11,811 nucleotides of DNA from an uncultured Clostridium sp. (lineage in GTDB: Bacteria; Bacillota; Clostridia; Lachnospirales; Lachnospiraceae): positions 1-11,811 of the forward strand of contig UQFC01000086.1 of the NCBI GenBank assembly GCA_900540335.1. Direction: 5' to 3'. Of this stretch, positions 1 to 6,116 are shown piece by piece. Position numbers and translations under genes: made by a program. Under the pieces are notes generated by a model, which ran no database searches, was not told the DNA's origin, and saw nothing but the letters and a program-made list of their open reading frames with translations. The stretch's first letter is position 1. Each line of letters begins with the position of its first letter.

Positions 1-729
1 AAGCCAGTGGGATTGCGGTAGCCTTTTTTCAAACTCTTCCTTCGTCAGGCGTCCCGGTTTATTCAGGATCTGCTCTGAAATCGAAATCTTTCCAATATCA
101 TGAAAGGCCGCGGCCTTGCTGATCATGGAAATCCTGGCCCCGTCCAGGGCATAGGCCTCCGTCTTTTCCCTCAGCCGTTTTAACAGAAGCTCTGTCATCG
201 CACCGATATGCAGCACGTGCATGCCGCTCTCTCCATTACGGAATTCAACAATATGGCTTAAGATGGAAACCATCAGCGTATTGCTTTTTTCCCGTTCATA
301 CATCTGATCAGCAACCATGGAAATCAGCCGTTTCTGTTTGGAATACAGCATAATGGTATTGATCACACGACGACCGACGATCACCTCATCATACGGTCTG
401 CTGATATAATCTGTTGCCCCCAGATCATACGCCCGCTCCTCAACGGAATGAGAATTTTCCGCAGAAATAATGATAACCGGTATCTCCTCTATCCAGTGAT
501 ACCGGTTCATCATAGCAAGAACCTCAAACCCGTCCATCTTAGGCATCACAATGTCAAGCAGCATAAGAGAAATCTCTGTTCCGTAAGTATGCAGCATTTC
601 AATTGCAGCAACTCCGTCCTCTGCTTCCAGAATTTCATATTTTTCTCTTAACATGTCCGCCAGAATCGCCCGATTCATTTCTGAATCATCCACAATCAGT
701 ATCTTGTTAATTTTCCGTTTTTCATACAT
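1..729 (-). CDS. Response regulator with HD/HD-GYP output domain, partial (3' end outside window)
   Basis: About 243 codons are visible. An N-terminal receiver domain (residues about 8-125) has the acidic pair D14/D15, phospho-acceptor D59 in LLDIVMPKMDG, and S89. The usual conserved Lys is Arg (R111 in ISRPY). A short linker leads to an HD-type domain with E162/R164, H171 and H210-D211 in FHDIGKI; the downstream GYP signature would lie beyond the window. By family knowledge such proteins are phosphorylated by a sensor kinase and degrade cyclic-di-GMP, or act as related HD phosphohydrolases, in the cytoplasm. The start is ATG at 729, the first ATG after an in-frame TAG; the Shine-Dalgarno site is weak (GAGAGGG, 14 nt upstream). 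The last dozen codons (KRLPQSHWL) do not resemble the usual HD-GYP continuation. Identity as receiver-HD is secure; c-di-GMP specificity is inferred. Confidence 0.88.
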   Translation of the reverse strand, partial: MYEKRKINKILIVDDSEMNRAILADMLREKYEILEAEDGVAAIEMLHTYGTEISLMLLDIVMPKMDGFEVLAMMNRYHWIEEIPVIIISAENSHSVEERAYDLGATDYISRPYDEVIVGRRVINTIMLYSKQKRLISMVADQMYEREKSNTLMVSILSHIVEFRNGESGMHVLHIGAMTELLLKRLREKTEAYALDGARISMISKAAAFHDIGKISISEQILNKPGRLTKEEFEKRLPQSHWL

Positions 730-828
730 GATTCTTTTCTGTACCCTCTCAAAAAGATGCCTCTAAGTACATCGTCTTTTATTTTCGAGGAATCTGCACC
801 AAAAAATAAATCTCCCCCTGCATAATTC

Positions 829-857
829 CTTATATACTGAGTTTATCATAAAGTCCA
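829..857 (-). promoter_or_regulatory. Putative sigma-A promoter for the response regulator
   Basis: Reading the minus strand, TGGACT (4/6 match to the -35 consensus) is followed after exactly 17 bp by TATAAG (5/6 match to the -10). Transcription would begin near 822, giving a leader of about 90 nt before the ATG at 729. It lies between the stop of the IIGGADGP gene and the regulator. The call rests on sequence match only. Confidence 0.4.
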
Positions 858-914
858 CTGATTGTACACAACGATTTCTCCCGGAGCTGTCTGCAATTCG
901 GAAATCTCTTCCGA

Positions 915-1655
915 TTATTCGCTTTGAATATCCGCTTCTGAGGAAATATCGCCATTTTCCGTCCCTGTCAACGAAAATTCTTCTTTTTCAAACTGCCTTA
1001 TATGAAACACCATGCGCCATTCCACCGCTTCCCGAACCGGCTCAAAATGCAGAGAAGAATATGCCGTGCGTAGTTTTCTGCGGGAATCCATTCCCAGTAC
1101 GATTTCCGCAGGCCCGTCTGCACCTCCAATGATACAGATCGCCTGTTTAGATACCGGATGAAACGCATTTTCCTCCGTATTTTTCTGCAGGGGCTGATCT
1201 CCTTCATCACAGTCATAAATTGTAATTTTATTCTCCGGCTCCGGCGATATTGTGTATCTCATAACAGTACAGTTTGTCGGATAAATCCAGTGTTCTGAGC
1301 CAAATCTATTTACCGGAAGCGTTTCCTTTTCCATTTCCTCCACTGTCAGAGAATGTGACATTTTGCTGACCGGATTGTAAAACAAAAAAGATTCCCCCGG
1401 TTTGCGGAATTTAAAATGAGGTCCCGGAATCTGAACTGACTGCTGCTCCATTGTGACAGACAGCGTCTTTATTGCAGGACGGCGTCTGCCTGCCCAGGGA
1501 AACGCGTTCCGGCAAATCACCCAGCCATAATCATGATCCAGCCCGTAGTGCTCCACTGCCCACTTTGCTTCCAGCTCCTGCCCGCACCTGTCCGGCAGGC
1601 AGGGATTATAGGATACAGAACATCCATGAGAAGCTGAAAGCATTTTCCCATTCAA
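915..1655 (-). CDS. Soluble protein with IIGGADGP motif, function unknown (probably 5'-truncated)
   Basis: The 246-residue frame has no signal peptide or membrane segment. Its C-terminal part holds AICIIGGADGPAEIVLG (about 172-188), resembling the IGIIGGADGPT signature of the membrane beta subunit of sodium-pumping decarboxylases (OadB/GcdB). Here it sits in a hydrophilic protein and is followed by SSLHFEP and VEWRMVF blocks (about 200-217). From memory, clostridial proteins sharing this layout exist and are often named after the decarboxylase, but a decarboxylase role is not supported. The only start that opens the whole frame is TTG at 1655, overlapping the permease stop; no Shine-Dalgarno site is visible. 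An ATG at 1643 is an alternative. The same frame stays open upstream into the permease sequence, so the natural N-terminus may have been lost in a fusion. It would be translationally coupled to the permease. Coding is likely; function unknown. Confidence 0.6.
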   Translation of the reverse strand: MNGKMLSASHGCSVSYNPCLPDRCGQELEAKWAVEHYGLDHDYGWVICRNAFPWAGRRRPAIKTLSVTMEQQSVQIPGPHFKFRKPGESFLFYNPVSKMSHSLTVEEMEKETLPVNRFGSEHWIYPTNCTVMRYTISPEPENKITIYDCDEGDQPLQKNTEENAFHPVSKQAICIIGGADGPAEIVLGMDSRRKLRTAYSSLHFEPVREAVEWRMVFHIRQFEKEEFSLTGTENGDISSEADIQSE

Positions 1656-2500
1656 AAGAATCTGCGGTTCAAATAAGACTGCATACCGAAACTGGGCGGA
1701 GCAAACATATAGATCATTGCGGCACTAATCATAAACATATTCCCTGAATAAAGATAACGAATAAGAGCTATAACCGGTATCAGCAATAATCCCTGAATAA
1801 CAACACGAACAGCGATTGCGCGGCAGGCAAGTTTTACTCTGCTTCTATCAAACTCGAAATCGTATCCCACTGCAATCAGGATCAATGAATTTAGTATTGT
1901 TGTAATGCTGTTCTTCATTGAACGATATAACATACCGATCTCTGTATTTATTATCATTTTCACGATTCCTGTAACACCAGATAAAATCCCTAAAACAGCC
2001 GCTATGAAAACCGGATTTCGGAATGCGTTCTGTACAATTTCAGAAGGCCCCCTTTTTCTTCCTGAATCTTCTGATTGAAGCATGGCAATAAAAATGCTAA
2101 AACAAAATAGCATTGTGGCAATGTCAAAAACAGCAATATTGGAAAGCCTGTCTTCTCCAAATAGATTCATGTAGAGAGGAAACGCCATCATTCCCCCCTC
2201 ATAGACGGAAACAATAAACGGCAGATACCGGCTGTACTTCGCCGGAAGAATCGGACGAAGTACAAAGCCAATACCAAAGCTGAATAACAGTACCAGCATC
2301 ATGCAGGCAAATAGAAGAAGCGTGTTCACATTATAATCTGCCGTTGCGAGGGCATGAAAAACAGCAACCGGAAGAACAATAGATGTTATCAGATTCTTAA
2401 TGTCCCTTATACCAGTTCTTGACAGCAATAATTTCTTTTTGCATATCACGCCAATTACAAGCATAATCAAAATCGGCAGCAGACTGCTTAATATTTTCAC
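1652..2500 (-). CDS. AEC-family (auxin efflux carrier-like) permease, C-terminally truncated
   Basis: The 282 residues are rich in hydrophobic helices: about residues 4-20, 33-53, 57-82, paired helices near 90-144, one near 165-185, then 200-215, 230-250 and 255-270. The pattern and the late PPSFGMQ motif fit the AEC/Mem_trans transporter family, whose members export or import small organic acids and similar metabolites at the cytoplasmic membrane. Family members are usually 300-320 residues with ten helices; this one stops after SYLNRRFF, just after the penultimate helix, so the last helix is missing. The start is GTG at 2500 with a GGGGAG ribosome site 6 nt upstream. It lies 16 nt after the GH43 remnant, and its TGA overlaps the TTG of the next frame. 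The substrate cannot be deduced. The truncation makes activity doubtful, so this may be a pseudogene. Confidence 0.75.
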   Translation of the reverse strand: MKILSSLLPILIMLVIGVICKKKLLLSRTGIRDIKNLITSIVLPVAVFHALATADYNVNTLLLFACMMLVLLFSFGIGFVLRPILPAKYSRYLPFIVSVYEGGMMAFPLYMNLFGEDRLSNIAVFDIATMLFCFSIFIAMLQSEDSGRKRGPSEIVQNAFRNPVFIAAVLGILSGVTGIVKMIINTEIGMLYRSMKNSITTILNSLILIAVGYDFEFDRSRVKLACRAIAVRVVIQGLLLIPVIALIRYLYSGNMFMISAAMIYMFAPPSFGMQSYLNRRFF

Positions 2501-2516
2501 TTTTTTCTCCCCTCTG

Positions 2517-3512
2517 TTACATCATCTCTGCAGATTCATATGCTTTATATTCAAAAAAATCAAAATCGGCATAATGCTGATGTTTTACTCGATCTGCACA
2601 GGTAATTCCAACCATGGTTCCGGTGAATTCACCATATTTACAGTACTCATCAGAAAATCTGGTCGTATCAAAAATCCGCCCGATCTTTTCATAATTTTCA
2701 TTGTCATAGCTCCATTCAAACCATGGCTTTCTTCCCTCAATATAAAGGCGAAAATAAATTGGTCTGTCTTCCACCGGAATTCTGGTATTTAAAAATTCTG
2801 TTTTTTCACCATTTTCAAGATGGATAATAGAAATGGCGCTCTGCCCCAATGTTTCACTGTAATATTTTCTCAAATTGATATAATTCATATTATCATAGTA
2901 CAGAATCAATCCGGCACTGTGCTGATGAACTTCTGGTGTAAATTCCATCTTTGTAGTGATCCTTGCGTAAACACTGGTCAGCTTCCGAGCCAAAATACTC
3001 ACCTTATTTAAGGAAGTTCTGGATTCCTGCCCGCGAATTCTGACATATCCCGGACGGGATTTTACATCTGCAAATCTCTGAGGCATAATACGAGGCGCAT
3101 AATAATAATTTCCTAACTCCTCTCCGTCAAAATCATCAAAATCCGGGATTTGAGGCATTGTAACCTCAGGAAGAGAGCTTTCCGGGGCCTCCATTTTTGC
3201 CAGATTGCTGCCATCTGCCATGCGCAGCCACCCATCCTCTGTCCACATCATTTTCTGGATTGCCGTTTCTCTTCCCAGTGTACACCGAAGCTCCGGCACA
3301 AAGGGCCTTGCACATAAATGAACCAGGTATACTTCTCCCGTAGGAAGCTCTACATAACTTCCGTGCCCGGATTTCTGAAGCAGAGAATCCGGATTATAAT
3401 ACTTTGGCTTTAAATGATCGGGATCCTGGCGCTCATAAGATTCTCCCGGTACGCTGGTAACGATCGGATTCTTCGGATCTTTTTCGTAAGGGCCCCACAC
3501 ATTTCTGGAACG
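2517..3512 (-). pseudogene. GH43 beta-xylosidase fragment: catalytic N-terminal half missing
   Basis: Homology starts at RSRNVWGPYE (codons from 3512) and continues as one open frame to 2517. It includes the late beta-propeller motifs GHGSYVE and LGRETAIQK (residues 75-83 counted from the GTG at 3500), then a beta-sandwich of about 200 residues typical of the C-terminal domain of XynB-type GH43 enzymes. Full-length family members are about 530-550 residues and remove xylose from xylo-oligosaccharides. The general base Asp, the pKa-tuning Asp and the general acid Glu all lie upstream of the retained part, so no hydrolysis is expected. Just upstream, the frame turns into unrelated sequence and meets TAA at 3530. 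The only initiator is GTG at 3500, with no good Shine-Dalgarno site. Absence of internal stops suggests a recent deletion. Family assignment is firm; pseudogene status is inferred. Confidence 0.82.
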
Positions 3513-3680
3513 CCATGGCTTTACAAATTACAAATTATTTCGCAGAGTTTTCTATGAACACTTTCATACAACTCCTTCACAGATTAGGAAAAAAACAAAT
3601 CACAATTTTTAGTATTATCGTGTATCGTAAAACCGCCTTTCATCACTGCAATTCCATAAACAACCAAAAACGCAAAAATC

Positions 3681-3707
3681 GAGGCGAAAATTCTTCATTT
3701 TCGCCTC
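3681..3707 (-). terminator. Rho-independent terminator downstream of rlmD
   Basis: A perfect 11-bp stem (GAGGCGAAAAT / ATTTTCGCCTC) encloses a 5-nt loop, about 35 nt after the rlmD stop. On the minus strand it is followed by GATTTTTGCGTTTTT. On the plus strand it is followed by AATTTTTG, so it may also work in the other direction. It separates rlmD from the damaged GH43 gene. Confidence 0.85.
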
Positions 3708-3741
3708 AATTTTTGCTCCTGCGTCTTTATCTTATCGTTTT

Positions 3742-5172
3742 TTACTTCATCCGCTCCAGCTTCACAATGCATTCTGTATGATCCACAAAAGCAAACATAT
3801 CCACCGGCCAAGCCCCCTGGGCCCGATATCCGCATTTTGCAAATATCTCCAAATCCCTTGCCAGGGTGTCCGGCCCGCAGGATACATATACTACCCGTTT
3901 TGCCTTTACCGCCGCCACGGCCCGGATAAATTCCTCGGTGCTTCCGCTTCTCGGAGGATCCATAAGTACCACATCCACCGTATCTCCGGCCATCGCCATC
4001 TGCATCATAAATTTCGTGGCATCATTGCAGAAAAACCGGATATTTTTGATTCCATTCATTTTTGCATTCTGGATCGCATCCTTTACCGCATCTGAATTCA
4101 GTTCTACTCCGATTACTGTTTTTGCCTGTTTGCTTGCAATCATACCAATGGTTCCGATTCCGCAGTAGGCATCCAGAACCAGCTCCTTCCCTGTCAGTCC
4201 GGCCAATTCTATGGCTTTTCCATAAAGGTACTCTGTCTGCACCGGATTTACCTGATAAAAGGATCTGGGGGAAATGCGGAACCGGCAGCCGCATAAAACA
4301 TCCTCAATATATCCCTTGCCATACAAAATATGTTCCCGATCACCCAGAACCATACTGGTTCCTCTTCCGTTGATATTCTGGACAATGGTAGTAATCTCCG
4401 GATACTTTTCACGCAGAGCCTTTACAAAATTGTTCTTTGAAGGAAAGACCGGCGATGCAGTTACAAGAACAACCATAATCTCATTCGTAACAAAGCCTCT
4501 GCGAATCAGCACATGGCGAAGCAGGCCATAGCCGGTATCTTCATCAAAGGTTTTAATTTTAAAGGATTTCAGCATTCCCCGGATAGTTCCGATAATCTCG
4601 TCTGCTTTTTCATCCTCGATCATGCAGGACTCTACGGGAACAAGATTATGGGTTCCTGCTTCATAAACACCGGAGATAATCTCCCCTTTTCTGTGCCCGA
4701 AAACCGCATGTACTTTATTCCTATAATGAAATGGATTGTCCATCCCCTTTATGGGATAAACCTTGCAGAAACGTCCCAGCAATGCCTGCATCTGTGCCTG
4801 CTTTTTCTTCAGCTGCTCTTCATAAGGAATATCCAGATACTGGCAGCCGCCGCATCTGTGAGAAACCGGACAGAGACTGTTTTTTCTGACCATTCCTGTT
4901 TCCGGCTTTGCAAACTTTCTTCCTGTTCCTTCCGGCTTCCCTGGCTGTCTTCCAGTTCCTTTCTCACACGCCTTCCCGGGCTTTCCCTTCACCCGGGTTT
5001 CTTCCGGCTTCCCATACTGATTTCCGGATACCTTTCTGCCCTCTTTTCTGAACAGTTCTGCAGCCCCTTTCCCTTCCGGCTTCCCGGGTATCCGGGTTCC
5101 TTCTTTCTTTCCTGTCTGGCTTTTTCTTTTGCCATTTCCTTCAAAATCTCTGTTTTTTCGTCTGTCTGCCAT
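3742..5172 (-). CDS. rlmD: 23S rRNA (uracil-5-)-methyltransferase, RlmD/RumA family, with basic N-terminal arm
   Basis: This SAM-dependent enzyme makes 5-methyluridine in 23S rRNA. Counting from ATG 5172 (476 residues), a 4Fe-4S site is C101-x5-C107-x2-C110 plus C183. SFYQVNP is at 304-310, the SAM loop VLDAYCGIG at 332-340, DPPRSG at 405-410, catalytic C432 in VSCGPDTLARD, and proton-abstracting E467 in HTEC. All catalytic elements are present. In place of a TRAM domain, the first 100 residues are Gly/Lys/Pro/Glu-rich, very basic and apparently disordered, with GKPE repeats every 24 residues. I chose ATG 5172 because GGGAAGAG stands 8 nt upstream; a GTG at 5202 would add ten residues. The gene is monocistronic, with a terminator at 3681-3707. 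Family is certain; the exact target uridine (1939, 747 or both) is not decided by sequence. Confidence 0.93.
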   Translation of the reverse strand: MADRRKNRDFEGNGKRKSQTGKKEGTRIPGKPEGKGAAELFRKEGRKVSGNQYGKPEETRVKGKPGKACEKGTGRQPGKPEGTGRKFAKPETGMVRKNSLCPVSHRCGGCQYLDIPYEEQLKKKQAQMQALLGRFCKVYPIKGMDNPFHYRNKVHAVFGHRKGEIISGVYEAGTHNLVPVESCMIEDEKADEIIGTIRGMLKSFKIKTFDEDTGYGLLRHVLIRRGFVTNEIMVVLVTASPVFPSKNNFVKALREKYPEITTIVQNINGRGTSMVLGDREHILYGKGYIEDVLCGCRFRISPRSFYQVNPVQTEYLYGKAIELAGLTGKELVLDAYCGIGTIGMIASKQAKTVIGVELNSDAVKDAIQNAKMNGIKNIRFFCNDATKFMMQMAMAGDTVDVVLMDPPRSGSTEEFIRAVAAVKAKRVVYVSCGPDTLARDLEIFAKCGYRAQGAWPVDMFAFVDHTECIVKLERMK

Positions 5173-5220
5173 ATTTGACACTCTTCCCACTTTCTTTTTC
5201 ACTTTGTTTCATCTTTTTTC

Positions 5221-5248
5221 TTGCTTTTTTCATAGCTTCCGCTATAAT
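5221..5248 (+). promoter_or_regulatory. Putative promoter for the prdX-like gene
   Basis: A perfect -10 hexamer TATAAT (5243-5248) has a weak -35 TTGCTT 16 bp upstream. A second TATAAT overlaps at 5250-5255. Transcription from here would give a leader of roughly 100 nt before the start at 5361. I saw no T-box or known riboswitch in that leader. Confidence 0.4.
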
Positions 5249-5347
5249 CTATAATCGTCAAGCAGCTGCCCGGACAAAGAACAGCCTGCCATCCCGGCCA
5301 TGCTTCTTCATCCTGAATTTCTGCAGCTTCTTATGATACTGTTTAAT

Positions 5348-5352
5348 GGAGG
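5348..5352 (+). promoter_or_regulatory. Ribosome binding site fixing the prdX-like start
   Basis: GGAGG lies 8 nt before ATG 5361. An in-frame ATG at 5346 overlaps this site itself and has no ribosome site of its own, so 5361 is the better start. Confidence 0.75.
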
Positions 5353-5360
5353 AATTAGTT

Positions 5361-5948
5361 ATGAATCAACCGTCTTCTGACGCATCCTTTTATCTGGATC
5401 CGACTTTATATTATGGCCGCCCATCTGATGAAACCGGCCGGCTTGCCAAAGAACTCCGCACCTATGATCTGCTGGATCAGCTTCAGATTCCCTACTGGAG
5501 ACTGGATCACGATGCCACCGCTACAATCGAAGCCTGTCATGATGTCGATCAGCGCCTGGATATCGAAATATGCAAAAATCTGTTCCTGTGCAATGCTCAG
5601 AAAACAGATTTCTATCTTTTAATGATGCCTGGCCATAAAAAATTCAAGACGGCAAGGCTTTCCAAACAAATCGGCAGCGCACGCCTTTCCTTTGCCGGCC
5701 CTGAATTCATGGAACAGTTTCTCGATATTACCCCCGGCTCTGTCAGTGTTCTGGGACTGATGAACGATCGGGAAAACCGGGTTCGCCTTCTGATTGACAA
5801 GGATGTTATCGAACATCACGAATATATTGGATGTCACCCCTGCATCAATACATCCAGCTTAAAGATTTCCACCAGAGATATTCTGGAAAAATTCCTCCCA
5901 TTTGTGAACCACCCCTTTACAGTTGTGGAGCTTCCATGGGAGGAATAA
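5361..5948 (+). CDS. prdX: PrdX/ProX-type aminoacyl-tRNA(Pro) trans-editing deacylase (YbaK fold)
   Basis: The 195-residue cytoplasmic protein belongs to the YbaK/prolyl-tRNA-synthetase-associated domain family. Family members hydrolyse tRNA-Pro mischarged with alanine (PrdX/ProX) or cysteine (YbaK). Visible landmarks are ELRTYDLLDQLQIPYWRLDH (about 31-50), the conserved Lys K72 in KNLFLCN, KQIGSARLSF (about 102-111), a glycine-rich turn near 130-134 and IGCHPCINTSSL (about 156-167). Length is within the normal range. The start is set by GGAGG 8 nt upstream. The gene is alone on the plus strand, divergent from rlmD and convergent with pepP, with a 150-bp inverted-repeat element right after its stop. 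Substrate choice (Ala versus Cys) cannot be read from sequence; Ala-tRNA(Pro) is inferred from the closest characterised clostridial relative. Confidence 0.87.
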   Translation: MNQPSSDASFYLDPTLYYGRPSDETGRLAKELRTYDLLDQLQIPYWRLDHDATATIEACHDVDQRLDIEICKNLFLCNAQKTDFYLLMMPGHKKFKTARLSKQIGSARLSFAGPEFMEQFLDITPGSVSVLGLMNDRENRVRLLIDKDVIEHHEYIGCHPCINTSSLKISTRDILEKFLPFVNHPFTVVELPWEE

Positions 5949-5957
5949 AAAATGACG

Positions 5958-6107
5958 TAACTGTTCAGGACGAGCCATCTTCTTGTCCAGCAAAGCTGAA
6001 CAAGAAGCATCGGAGATTCCTCCGATGTGAAATCTGGCTGGAAAATCCGCTTACAAGCAAGCTTGATACGGATTTTCCGCCGGTTCTCCCGCCGTCCTGA
6101 ACAGTTA
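5958..6107. repeat. 150-bp cloverleaf-like inverted-repeat element between convergent genes
   Basis: Perfect 15-bp terminal inverted repeats (TAACTGTTCAGGACG at 5958-5972, complement at 6093-6107) enclose three further hairpins. Arm 1 is 5979-5991 with 5995-6007, 12 of 13 paired around AAA. Arm 2 is 5 through 8 bp CATCGGAG/CTCCGATG at 6008-6015 and 6020-6027. Arm 3 is GGAAAATCCG/CGGATTTTCC at 6040-6049 and 6069-6078, extended by GGC/GCC around a bulged T. The element starts 9 bp after the prdX stop and ends 9 bp before the pepP stop. It encodes no convincing protein. It resembles a miniature repeat (MITE-like) or a structured RNA; it could also help end transcription between the convergent genes. 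It is not a simple terminator, since no T-run directly abuts a stem. Confidence 0.75.
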
Positions 6108-6116
6108 GTTACAAAA

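Noticed and set aside
779..823. Fourteen-codon frame (MQGEIYFLVQIPRK) before the response regulator
   Set aside because: It would start at about the predicted transcription start, has only a weak ribosome site and has a stop directly upstream. It resembles a kinase tail only vaguely.
4513..5178. 221-codon open frame on the plus strand opposite the start of rlmD
   Set aside because: It is antisense to the repeat-rich basic arm of rlmD, and its Ser/Phe/Pro/Leu-rich composition is simply the complement of Gly/Lys/Glu codons. No ribosome site or homology recognised.
3742..5202. GTG at 5202 as the rlmD start
   Set aside because: No clear ribosome site; ATG at 5172 has GGGAAGAG at good spacing and loses only ten non-conserved residues.
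5256..5347. T-box riboswitch before the tRNA-editing gene
   Set aside because: The conserved T-box sequence and a following terminator hairpin are not present in the leader.
5831..6100. 89-codon plus-strand frame running through the inverted-repeat element
   Set aside because: It starts inside prdX in another frame and crosses the structured repeat; no protein family features.
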